Source of the DNA: an uncultured Eubacteriales bacterium
GTDB taxonomy: Bacteria > Bacillota > Clostridia > Oscillospirales > Oscillospiraceae
Assembly: GCA_902475455.1 (NCBI GenBank)
Contig: CABRZO010000060.1
Coordinates: 1-12,122, forward strand
DNA: 12,122 nucleotides
Direction of reading: 5' to 3'
Under the pieces are notes generated by a model. The model ran no database searches, was not told where the DNA came from, and saw only the letters and a program-made list of their open reading frames with translations. This document shows positions 1 through 7,001 of this stretch, piece by piece; the stretch's first letter is position 1, and each line of letters begins with the position of its first letter. The translations under genes were made by a program, and so were the position numbers.

Positions 1-4
1 CCCG

Positions 5-43
5 CCGGGGCGGCGGCGGTCCGCCCCGGTTTTCCCGTTTTTT
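5..43 (+). terminator. Intrinsic terminator upstream of dnaB
   Basis: A perfect 9-bp GC-rich stem (5-13 pairing with 21-29) with a 7-nt loop is followed by TTTT at 30-33 and TTTTTT at 38-43. This is the layout of a Rho-independent terminator reading rightward; the left flank lacks an A-tract, so it should not work on the other strand. The gene it ends lies outside the window. It stands only 33 nt before the dnaB start codon with no evident promoter between, so it could instead act as an attenuator in the dnaB leader. Confidence 0.7.
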
Positions 44-76
44 CTCTGATTTTCGACCAATGAGGTGGTGACTGAA

Positions 77-1432
77 ATGCCCGCGGAAGAGGAGCTGCTC
101 TCCAAACAGATGCCCCACAGCACCGAGGCGGAGTACGCCGTGCTGGGCTCCATTCTCATCAACAGCAACTGTCTGCCGGCACTGGTGGAGAAGCTGAAGC
201 CTGAGGACTTCTATCTGCCCCAGAACCAGGTGATTTTCCAGACCATCTACCGGATGTTCTCCCTGTCCCAGACCATTGACCCGGTCACCGTCCTGAACCA
301 GATGCGCCAGGACGGCACCTATCAGGAGGGGACCACCCGGGAGTACTTCTTCCAGCTGATGCAGTTCACCCCCACCACCGAGAATGTTTCGGAATACGCC
401 GACATGGTCAAGGACTGCTCCATCCTGCGGCAGATCGGGGACGCCGCCGCCGCCATGACCGACATGGTCATGGGGGGCCAGGGCACCTCCTCCGAGGTGC
501 TGGAGGCGGCAGAGCAGCGGATCTACGCCATCCGCCAGGGCAAGTCCGCCCAGGGACTGCACCATATCACCTCCGTCATGCACGAGGTCTACGAGCGGCT
601 GGCGGAGCTGGCCGCCAGCGACAGCGCCGTGCCCGGCCTGTCCACCGGCCTGCCCGACGTGGACACCGTCATCTCCGGCCTCAACAAGAGCGACCTCATT
701 CTGCTGGCGGCCCGGCCCGGCATGGGCAAGACCTCCCTGGCCCTGAACATCCTGCTCTACGCCGGCAAGCACTCCGGCAAGGCCTGCGTGTTCTTCTCCC
801 TGGAGATGAGCCGGGAGCAGCTGGCCATGCGGCTTCTGAGCAATGAGTCCTTCGTGGACAACAAAAAGCTCACCACCGGCCGGCTCACCGATGAGGACTG
901 GGAGAAGGTGGCCCTGGCCACCTCCGCTCTGAACCACTCCAACATCCTGATCGACGACAACCCCTCCCTGTCGGTGGCGGACATGAACGCCAAATGCCGC
1001 CGGGTGGAGAACCTGGGGCTGGTAGTCATCGACTACCTGCAGCTGATGACCTCCGCCGGAGGTAAGAACCAGTACGCCGGCGAAAGCCGCCAGCAGGTGG
1101 TCAGCGACATCTCCCGGGCCCTGAAAATCATGGCCAAGGAGCTCAACGTGCCGGTGATCTGCCTGAGCCAGCTGTCCCGTGCCAACGAGAACCGGGAAAA
1201 CAAACGCCCCCGACTCAGTGACCTGCGGGAATCCGGCGCCATCGAGCAGGACGCGGACATCGTCATGTTCATCTACCGGGACGACTACTATAACCAGGAC
1301 TCGGAGAACCACAACCAGGCCGAGTGCATTGTGGCCAAGAACCGCCACGGCGAGCTGGCCACGGTGCCCCTGCAGTGGCTGCCCGAGTTCACCACCTTCT
1401 CCAGCGTGGACTGGAAACATCAAGAGCCATGA
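77..1432 (+). CDS. dnaB: Replicative DNA helicase DnaB
   Basis: This is the hexameric 5'-3' helicase that unwinds DNA at the replication fork and interacts with DnaG primase. At 451 residues it has the usual family length and no intein. The N-terminal domain begins with the typical PHSTEAEYAVLGSIL stretch. The RecA-like C-terminal domain carries Walker A RPGMGKT (residues 213-219), Walker B VVIDYLQLM with Asp319, and the conserved LSQLSR and KNRHGELATV segments, the latter containing the likely arginine-finger region. I chose ATG at 77 because GAGGTGG (62-68) lies 8 nt before it. In-frame GTG codons at 65 and 68 would add up to four residues but overlap that ribosome binding site. The stop codon overlaps the tilS start (ATGA), so the two are translationally coupled. 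No promoter is visible between the upstream hairpin and the start. Identification is very secure. Confidence 0.97.
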   Translation: MPAEEELLSKQMPHSTEAEYAVLGSILINSNCLPALVEKLKPEDFYLPQNQVIFQTIYRMFSLSQTIDPVTVLNQMRQDGTYQEGTTREYFFQLMQFTPTTENVSEYADMVKDCSILRQIGDAAAAMTDMVMGGQGTSSEVLEAAEQRIYAIRQGKSAQGLHHITSVMHEVYERLAELAASDSAVPGLSTGLPDVDTVISGLNKSDLILLAARPGMGKTSLALNILLYAGKHSGKACVFFSLEMSREQLAMRLLSNESFVDNKKLTTGRLTDEDWEKVALATSALNHSNILIDDNPSLSVADMNAKCRRVENLGLVVIDYLQLMTSAGGKNQYAGESRQQVVSDISRALKIMAKELNVPVICLSQLSRANENRENKRPRLSDLRESGAIEQDADIVMFIYRDDYYNQDSENHNQAECIVAKNRHGELATVPLQWLPEFTTFSSVDWKHQEP

Positions 1433-2811
1433 GTATCGAGACAAAATTGCTTTCCCGGGTGAAACCCCTGGCCGAGGAATACGCCATGTTCCCCGCCGGA
1501 GGAACGGTGCTCTGCTGCGTCAGCGGCGGGGTGGACTCCATGTGCCTGCTCTGGTTTCTGCGCCGACAGGCCCCCCGGCTGGGCTTCACCCTCCGGGCCT
1601 GCCATATGGACCACATGACCCGGCCCCGCTCCGGCTCCGACGCCACCTTTGTGTCCGACCAGTGCCGCTGCTGGGGCATCCCCCTGGATCTGGAGCGGGT
1701 GGACGTGCCGGGCTGGGCCCAGGAACACCATATGGGCCAGGAGGAGGCGGGCAGGGTGCTGCGGTACCAGTGGTTTGAAGCCCTGGCGGACCGGTATGAC
1801 CCCTGCGTCATCGCCACCGCCCACCAGGCCGATGACAACGCGGAAACCCTGCTGCTCCATCTGGTCCGGGGAACCGGACTGGGAGGACTGGGGGGCATCC
1901 CGCCCCGGCGGGGGCGGCTGGTGCGGCCCTTTCTGCCGGTGCCCCGGCAGCTGATTCTGGACTATGCCGCGGAACAGCACATCCCCTTTGTGGAGGACGA
2001 GACCAACGCCGACCCGGACTACACCCCCCGGAACCTGCTGCGCAACCGGGTGATTCCCCTGCTGCGGCAGCTGAACCCCAACCTGACGGACACCCTCTCC
2101 GCCACCGCCGCCTCCCTGCGGCAGGACGGAGAATTTCTCAGCGCCCGGGCCGCCTATCTGGCCCAGGACATAAAAACCGCCGCCGGCAGCGTGGTGCTCT
2201 CCCTGGACACCATCAACAGCCAGGGGGCCGCCATCGGGGCCCGAGTGATCCAGCATGCGGTGGAAAAGCTGGACCCGGAGCTGGTGCTCTCGGCCCAGCA
2301 GCGCCGCGCGGTGCTGGAGCTGTGCCGGAGCGATGACCCCGGCGGCCACTGCGACCTGCCCCGGGGCATCTCCGCCCAGCGGGTCTACGACACATTGGTC
2401 TTCTCCTTCCCGGGCCGGGTGGAGATTCTGCCCCCCACCCCCCTGGATTTTGAGGGCACAAGGGAGATCGGCCCCTGGCTGGTCACCCTGGACCGGAAGC
2501 CCTGCCCGGAAAACTGGCGGTGCGACGGCCGGGAATTCTATCTGCCCGCCGGAGCGCCGGTGCTGCTGCGGCCCCGGAAGAGCGGCGACACCCTGAAGCT
2601 GCCCCACCGGGAGGGCACCAAAACCCTGAAAAAGTGGTTCATCGAACTGCGCATCCCCGAGGCCCGGCGGGATCTGGTGCCGGTGCTGGAGCAGCAGGGC
2701 CGCTGCGCCGGGGTGTACGGTCTTGGCATAGACCAGCAGGCCCTGCCCGCATGGGGCGCGGACTGCCTTCATATTATGATCTGTGAGAAAGAGAGGAAGT
2801 TTTCCACATGA
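1429..2811 (+). CDS. tilS: tRNA(Ile)-lysidine synthetase TilS
   Basis: TilS uses ATP and lysine to convert C34 of the CAU anticodon of a tRNA-Ile to lysidine, switching it from methionine to isoleucine decoding; the function is normally essential. The protein has 460 residues, the usual length of the full form. The N-terminal PP-loop ATPase has SGGVDS at residues 32-37. The second conserved block HQADDNAET starts at His132 and is followed by an RGTGLGGLGG stretch. A central TilS helical domain follows, and the C-terminal TilS domain begins near residue 378 (LRPRKSGDTL) and includes GTKTLKKWF. Its ATG overlaps the dnaB stop by 4 nt and its own stop overlaps the hpt start in the same way. An upstream in-frame extension to 1324 exists but lies inside dnaB and is not part of the protein. 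TilS next to hpt and ftsH is a conserved Firmicutes arrangement. Confidence 0.96.
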   Translation: MSIETKLLSRVKPLAEEYAMFPAGGTVLCCVSGGVDSMCLLWFLRRQAPRLGFTLRACHMDHMTRPRSGSDATFVSDQCRCWGIPLDLERVDVPGWAQEHHMGQEEAGRVLRYQWFEALADRYDPCVIATAHQADDNAETLLLHLVRGTGLGGLGGIPPRRGRLVRPFLPVPRQLILDYAAEQHIPFVEDETNADPDYTPRNLLRNRVIPLLRQLNPNLTDTLSATAASLRQDGEFLSARAAYLAQDIKTAAGSVVLSLDTINSQGAAIGARVIQHAVEKLDPELVLSAQQRRAVLELCRSDDPGGHCDLPRGISAQRVYDTLVFSFPGRVEILPPTPLDFEGTREIGPWLVTLDRKPCPENWRCDGREFYLPAGAPVLLRPRKSGDTLKLPHREGTKTLKKWFIELRIPEARRDLVPVLEQQGRCAGVYGLGIDQQALPAWGADCLHIMICEKERKFST

Positions 2812-3356
2812 GTATGCACGACGACGTCCAGGAGATCCTGTTCACCGAGCAGCAGCTGAAGGACCGGGTGGCCCAACTGGGCAAAGAAATCTCCCGGGAT
2901 TACGCCGGTAAGGAGCCGGTGCTGCTGGTCAGCGTCCTCCGGGGCTCCTACATCTTTATGGCGGATCTGAGCCGGGCCATGGATATCCCGGTACAGATCG
3001 ACTTCATGAGCGTCTCCTCCTACGGCAAGGGCACCAGCACCTCCGGCCAGGTGGAGATCAAGAAGGACCTGTCCGACTCCATCGAGGGCGTCCACGTCAT
3101 CGTGGTGGAGGACATCCTGGACTCCGGCAACACCCTGAGCTATCTGCTGCATGTGCTCTCGGCCCGGCATCCCGCCTCCATCTCCCTGTGCACCCTGCTG
3201 GATAAGCCGGAGCGCCGGGAAAAGCCCATCCAGGCCGACTATGTGGGCTTCACCGTCCCCAACGCCTTTATCGTGGGCTACGGCCTGGACTACGCGGAAA
3301 AATACCGCAACCTACCCTACATCGGGGTGCTGAAGCCGGAGATCTATTCCAACTGA
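2808..3356 (+). CDS. hpt: Hypoxanthine phosphoribosyltransferase
   Basis: This cytosolic purine-salvage enzyme transfers the phosphoribosyl group of PRPP to hypoxanthine (and usually guanine) to form IMP or GMP. Its 182 residues match the bacterial family. Visible landmarks are the LRGS loop (44-47) for pyrophosphate binding, the mobile-loop region around SYGKGTSTSG (71-80), the PRPP-binding motif VVEDILDSGNTL (99-110) with its Glu-Asp pair, DKPERR (132-137), and the C-terminal GYGLDYAEKYRNLPYIGVL region typical of this subfamily. The ATG at 2808 sits in an ATGA overlap with the tilS stop, and AGAGGA (2792-2797) lies 10 nt before it; a second ATG at 2814 is a less likely start. In Bacillus subtilis the orthologue HprT has been reported to act with TilS on ftsH expression; whether that holds here is unknown. 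Confidence 0.96.
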   Translation: MSMHDDVQEILFTEQQLKDRVAQLGKEISRDYAGKEPVLLVSVLRGSYIFMADLSRAMDIPVQIDFMSVSSYGKGTSTSGQVEIKKDLSDSIEGVHVIVVEDILDSGNTLSYLLHVLSARHPASISLCTLLDKPERREKPIQADYVGFTVPNAFIVGYGLDYAEKYRNLPYIGVLKPEIYSN

Positions 3357-3387
3357 TCCGGCCGAAACCCATTGGAAACTCCGGGCT

Positions 3388-3473
3388 TTCCCGCCGCTTC
3401 TCCGGCGGGGACGCCCGATGTTCACGCCCCGGCCCCGCTGAGGGGGCGGCGGCAATCTGAAATCAGATGAGGT
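3388..3473 (+). promoter_or_regulatory. Leader of ftsH with stacked inverted repeats
   Basis: The 127-nt gap between hpt and ftsH holds three inverted repeats. The first is a 7-bp stem (3390-3396 with 3403-3409), extendable by one G-T and one A-T pair to 3388/3411. The second is a GC-rich hairpin with alternative registers (3425-3430 with 3443-3448, or 3432-3436 with 3443-3447). The third is the palindrome ATCTGA-AA-TCAGAT (3455-3468), which abuts the ribosome binding site GAGGT (3469-3473), 10 nt before the ATG. None is followed by a T-tract, so these are not intrinsic terminators, and no clear -35/-10 pair is visible. The region could be an RNA leader or a protein operator; the sequence does not tell which. 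Confidence 0.4.
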
Positions 3474-3483
3474 AACCTGTCCA

Positions 3484-5307
3484 ATGAACAAAAGTGCGTT
3501 ACGAACCATGCTCTTCTACGGGGCGCTGATCCTGGTGTTCTTCTTCGCCATGCAGTACATCGCCCACTCCAACAGCCAGTCCATGCTGACTTACAGCCAG
3601 ATGGTCCAGCTCTTTGAGCAGGAACAGGTGGAGTCCTTCACCGTCAAGGACGACCTGGTCACCCTGAAACTCACCGACGGCTCCACCGACCGCTGCCAGA
3701 TCACCGACGTAGCCCTGTTCCGGGAGGATCTGGGGGATCTGGTCCAGCAGCAGTGGAGCGACGGCATCATCACTAGCTACAGCTATGAGCCCGACTCTCC
3801 CCCCAGCTGGATCACCGTCTGGGGCCCCAGCCTGCTGACCTGCCTGGTGGTGGTGGTGATGATCTACATGGTCTTCCTGCGCCAGAGCGGCGGAGGCAAG
3901 AACAGCATGGCCAACTTCGGCAAAGCCCGGACCTCCACCCCCTATGACAAGGAACACCCGGTGACCTTTGCCGACGTGGCCGGGGCCGAGGAGGAGAAGG
4001 AGGAGCTGCGGGAGATCGTGGACTTCCTGAGGGATCCCCGGAAATACAACGACCTGGGGGCCCGGATCCCCAAGGGTGTGCTGCTGGTGGGCCCTCCGGG
4101 CACCGGCAAAACCCTGCTGGCCAAGGCGGTGGCCGGGGAGGCCGGGGTGGAGTTCCTGTCCATCTCCGGCTCTGACTTTGTGGAGATGTATGTGGGCGTG
4201 GGCGCCAGCCGGGTCCGGGACCTCTTTGACCAGGCCAAAAAGACCGCCCCCTCCATCGTCTTTATCGACGAGATCGACGCCGTGGGCCGTCAGCGTGGCA
4301 CCGGCCTGGGCGGCGGCCACGACGAGCGGGAGCAGACCCTGAACCAGCTGCTGGTGGAGATGGACGGCTTTGCCGGCAACTCCGGGGTTATCGTCATGGC
4401 GGCCACCAACCGCCAGGACATTCTGGACCCCGCCCTGATGCGGCCGGGCCGCTTTGACCGGCAGATCTATGTGGGCTACCCCGACGTGAAGGGCCGGGAG
4501 GAGATCCTGAAGGTCCACTCCCGCCGCAAGCCCCTGGCGGAGGACGTGGAGCTGCGCACCCTGGCCAAGGCCACCGGCGGCTTTACCGGCGCCGACCTGG
4601 AAAACCTGATGAACGAGGGCGCCCTCCGGGCCGCCCGGGACAACCGGCCCTGCATCACCATGGAGGATTTGCAGGAGTCCATCATCAAAGTCATCGCCGG
4701 CCCCGCCAAGAAGAGCCATGTGGTCACCGAGTCCGCCCGGAAGCTCACCGCCTGGCACGAGGCGGGCCACGCGGTGGTGATGCACACCCTGCCCACCCAT
4801 GACCCGGTGCACCAGATCACCATCGTCCCCCGGGGCCAGGCCGGCGGCATGACCATCAGCCTGCCGGAGGAGGATAAGCCCTTCCGGTCCCGCACCGAGC
4901 TCTTTGAGGACATCGTGGCCCTGCTGGGTGGCCGGGCCGCCGAGGCCCTGGTGCTGGGGGACATCTCCACCGGCGCCTCCAACGACCTGCAGCGGGCCAC
5001 CGCCATCGCCCGGAACATGGTCACCAAGTACGGCATGAGCGACAAGCTGGGCCCGGTGGTGCTGGACACCGGCAACGACGAGGTGTTCATCGGCCGCAGC
5101 ATGGGCCACACCCACACCTACTCCGAGTCGGTGGCCTCCGGGGTGGATCAGGAGATCCGCTCCATCCTGGACAAAGCCATGGCGGACTGCACCCGCCGGC
5201 TGGAGCTCCACCGCCACGAGCTGGAGCTGGTGGCCCGCTTCCTGCTGGAGCATGAGACCATGTCCGCCCAGCAGTTCGAGGCGGTGTTCACCCCGGCCAA
5301 ATCCTGA
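3484..5307 (+). CDS. ftsH: ATP-dependent zinc metalloprotease FtsH
   Basis: FtsH is a membrane-anchored hexameric AAA+ protease that extracts and degrades misfolded membrane proteins and some regulators. The 607-residue protein has TM1 at about 8-27, a short extracytoplasmic domain, and TM2 at about 110-132. The AAA domain contains Walker A GPPGTGKT (203-210), the pore-loop stretch FVEMYVGVG, Walker B FIDEID with Asp262-Glu263, and a second region of homology ending MRPGRFDRQ. The M41 peptidase domain has the zinc motif HEAGH (425-429), and Asp501 in the STGASNDLQRAT stretch is the likely third zinc ligand. All catalytic residues are present. The C-terminus is short, with no long acidic tail. 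The ATG is supported by GAGGT 10 nt upstream. It follows hpt as in many Firmicutes but is separated by a hairpin-rich gap, so it may be regulated independently. It ends 8 nt before a strong terminator. Confidence 0.97.
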   Translation: MNKSALRTMLFYGALILVFFFAMQYIAHSNSQSMLTYSQMVQLFEQEQVESFTVKDDLVTLKLTDGSTDRCQITDVALFREDLGDLVQQQWSDGIITSYSYEPDSPPSWITVWGPSLLTCLVVVVMIYMVFLRQSGGGKNSMANFGKARTSTPYDKEHPVTFADVAGAEEEKEELREIVDFLRDPRKYNDLGARIPKGVLLVGPPGTGKTLLAKAVAGEAGVEFLSISGSDFVEMYVGVGASRVRDLFDQAKKTAPSIVFIDEIDAVGRQRGTGLGGGHDEREQTLNQLLVEMDGFAGNSGVIVMAATNRQDILDPALMRPGRFDRQIYVGYPDVKGREEILKVHSRRKPLAEDVELRTLAKATGGFTGADLENLMNEGALRAARDNRPCITMEDLQESIIKVIAGPAKKSHVVTESARKLTAWHEAGHAVVMHTLPTHDPVHQITIVPRGQAGGMTISLPEEDKPFRSRTELFEDIVALLGGRAAEALVLGDISTGASNDLQRATAIARNMVTKYGMSDKLGPVVLDTGNDEVFIGRSMGHTHTYSESVASGVDQEIRSILDKAMADCTRRLELHRHELELVARFLLEHETMSAQQFEAVFTPAKS

Positions 5308-5315
5308 CAGATTTT

Positions 5316-5357
5316 ATAGGGTCCATTGCATCACGCAATGGGCCCTATTGTTTTTGT
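5316..5357 (+). terminator. Intrinsic terminator of ftsH
   Basis: A 14-bp stem (5316-5329 with 5335-5348), continuous except for one T-G wobble at 5322/5342, closes a 5-nt loop (ATCAC). It is followed by TGTTTTTGT with five consecutive T at 5351-5355. It begins 8 nt after the ftsH stop codon. The left flank gives no U-tract on the other strand, so it acts rightward only. It should close the upstream operon and separate it from the phospholipase D-like gene. Confidence 0.93.
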
Positions 5358-5380
5358 ATGTCACCCTTTCTCCATAAAAT
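5354..5380 (+). promoter_or_regulatory. Candidate promoter of the phospholipase D-like gene
   Basis: After the ftsH terminator, TAAAAT at 5375-5380 matches the -10 consensus at five of six bases. The only upstream -35-like hexamer is TTGTAT (5354-5359), which is poor and has a 15-nt spacer overlapping the terminator tail. A promoter is expected in this 100-nt stretch because the terminator is strong, but the exact elements are uncertain. An alternative -35 is TTCACA (5391-5396), which lacks a good -10 partner. Confidence 0.25.
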
Positions 5381-5459
5381 CTCGCAGGGTTTCACAGCCT
5401 GTTCATAAATTGGGGCTATCCTCTTCTTATCTGCAAAATCCTGCAAGGAGGCCGTTTTC

Positions 5460-6887
5460 ATGGAGCGCCACACCCCAAAACGCCGCTGGCTCAGCTGGGG
5501 AGTTCCCCTGTTGCTGCTGCTGTGCTTTCTGCTCTATTTCCTGCTGGGGGCCCTGCTGCCCAATCTGAAGCACCCAACTGTCTCCCAATCCTTTGTGGAC
5601 CAGGCCGCCCAGGCCGTCTACACCTCCGACACCCCCGGGGGCGAGGCGGTGCGCTACATCTCCGACAACCAGGAGGCCCTGGAGCTGCGGCTGGCCATGG
5701 CAGAGGCGGCGGAAGAAGAGATCATCCTGTCCACCTTTGACTTTGACGCCGACGAGCCCGGGCGGCAGCTGCTCTCCGCCCTGCTGGCGGCGGCGGACCG
5801 GGGGGTGACGGTAAAAGTGCTGGTGGACGGGGTCAGCGGCTGGCTGGACGTGTGGGCCAGCCCCTGGTTCCAGGCCCTGGCGGCCCACCCCAACGCCGAG
5901 ATCAAGATTTATAACCCGGTGTCCACCCTGACCCCCTGGAAGGACATGTACCGACTCCACGACAAGTATTTTATCGTGGACCAATCCATGTACCTGCTGG
6001 GGGGCCGCAACTCCACCGACCTGTTTCTGGGCACCGGCTATCCCGGCCAGAATATCGACAGCGAGGTTTTCATCCGCCGCACTGAGCCCCGGCAGGGCGA
6101 CTCCACAGAGCAACTGCTGGACTATTTTGCCGAGGTCTGGGCCCTTGAGGACTGCAAACCGGTGGTGTGTACCGACCCCGCCGCCGCGAAGCAGAAGGCG
6201 GCGGAGCTGGCGGAGATTTATGCCAGTCTGCCCTGGCAGCTCCCGGAGGCCTATACCCCGGGCTATCTGGAAAACCTGGAGCTGTTGGAGGCGGGGAAAA
6301 TCACCCTGCTGTCCAATCCGGTGGAGCCGGAGAACAAGGCCCCGGAGCTCTGGTCCTCTATGACAGAGCTGATGCTGGAGGGGGACGACATTCTGGTCTA
6401 CACCCCCTATGTAATTTTGAGCGATGAGATGATGGAGGATCTGTCGGCGGTGGCGGCGGACAGCAGCTCCTTTACCCTGGTACTCAACGACGTGACCAGC
6501 GGGGCCAACCCCTTCGGCTGCGTGGACTACCTGAACCAGAAGGACAACATCCTGTCCGCCGGCATCACCGTGGGGGAGTATCTGGGGGACCAGTCCCTGC
6601 ACACCAAAAATGTGCTCATTGACGACCGGCTGTGTCTGGTGGGCTCCTTTAACTTTGACATGCGCAGCGCCTACCTGGACACGGAGCTGATGCTGGTCAT
6701 CGACTCCCCGGACCTGAACGCCCAGCTCCGCCAGGCCGCCCAGGGCACCCTGGACCGGTGCCGGCTGGTGTCCCTGGAGGGGGAGGTGCTGGGGGCTCAG
6801 TACACCCCCCAACAGCTCACCGGCGGCAAAAAACTGCTCTATGGTCTGCTGCGGCAGCTGGTGAAACCCTTCCGATGCCTGCTTTGA
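5460..6887 (+). CDS. Membrane-anchored phospholipase D-like (cardiolipin synthase-like) protein
   Basis: This is a phospholipase D superfamily phosphodiesterase/transphosphatidylase with two HKD motifs: HDKYFIVD (His167, Lys169, Asp174) followed by GGRNSTDL, and HTKNVLID (His381, Lys383, Asp388) followed by GSFNFD. Two intact motifs form one active site in this family. The N-terminus has a basic stretch and a single hydrophobic segment (about 13-34), so the catalytic part is probably outside the membrane, attached as a signal anchor. The 475-residue length and motif spacing resemble cardiolipin synthases, but it has one N-terminal membrane segment rather than the two often seen there, so the substrate is not certain; cardiolipin synthesis is plausible. 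The start is well supported by AAGGAGG (5445-5451), 8 nt before the ATG. It lies between the ftsH terminator and an LTA-synthase-like gene on the same strand, a context that suggests envelope lipid metabolism. Confidence 0.88.
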   Translation: MERHTPKRRWLSWGVPLLLLLCFLLYFLLGALLPNLKHPTVSQSFVDQAAQAVYTSDTPGGEAVRYISDNQEALELRLAMAEAAEEEIILSTFDFDADEPGRQLLSALLAAADRGVTVKVLVDGVSGWLDVWASPWFQALAAHPNAEIKIYNPVSTLTPWKDMYRLHDKYFIVDQSMYLLGGRNSTDLFLGTGYPGQNIDSEVFIRRTEPRQGDSTEQLLDYFAEVWALEDCKPVVCTDPAAAKQKAAELAEIYASLPWQLPEAYTPGYLENLELLEAGKITLLSNPVEPENKAPELWSSMTELMLEGDDILVYTPYVILSDEMMEDLSAVAADSSSFTLVLNDVTSGANPFGCVDYLNQKDNILSAGITVGEYLGDQSLHTKNVLIDDRLCLVGSFNFDMRSAYLDTELMLVIDSPDLNAQLRQAAQGTLDRCRLVSLEGEVLGAQYTPQQLTGGKKLLYGLLRQLVKPFRCLL

Positions 6888-6951
6888 CCGGGCAAATATA
6901 TCCCAAATTTTACAAAGTTTTGATTTTCTCTTTTCTTTCCCCGGAAAAAAG

Positions 6952-6960
6952 TGTTATGAT
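6952..6960 (+). promoter_or_regulatory. Extended -10 promoter for the LTA-synthase-like gene
   Basis: TGT followed by TATGAT (6952-6960) forms an extended -10 element, with five of six matches in the hexamer. No good -35 is present at 16-18 nt upstream, which is common for extended -10 promoters, and the preceding 50 nt are strikingly AT-rich for this window. Transcription would begin near 6967, leaving a leader of about 35 nt that carries GAGGT (6989-6993) 8 nt before the ATG at 7002. Confidence 0.5.
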
Positions 6961-7001
6961 GTAGTTTAGTGTTACTTGTGTAGAATTCGAGGTCTTGCCC
7001 C

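Noticed and set aside
60..71. A three-codon open frame (ATG AGG TGG TGA) overlapping the dnaB ribosome binding site
   Set aside because: It looks like a tiny upstream frame, but it has no ribosome binding site of its own and arises from the GAGGTGG motif. Chance is the simplest explanation.
1420..2772. A 450-codon open frame on the minus strand opposite tilS
   Set aside because: Glycine-, glutamine- and proline-rich composition without motifs. TilS carries all family motifs on the plus strand.
3499..5253. A 584-codon open frame on the minus strand opposite ftsH
   Set aside because: Its composition is dominated by H, G, V, L, Q and A, as expected for the complement of GC-rich codons. It shows no recognisable domain, and ftsH is complete and canonical on the other strand.
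5431..5450. Repeated CTGCAA at 10-nt spacing before the phospholipase D-like gene
   Set aside because: Two copies of a six-base word near a ribosome binding site are not enough to call an operator or repeat element.
5427..6812. A 461-codon open frame on the minus strand opposite the phospholipase D-like gene
   Set aside because: Same antisense-of-GC-codons signature, with no domain. It would run against a gene with two intact HKD motifs and a strong ribosome binding site.
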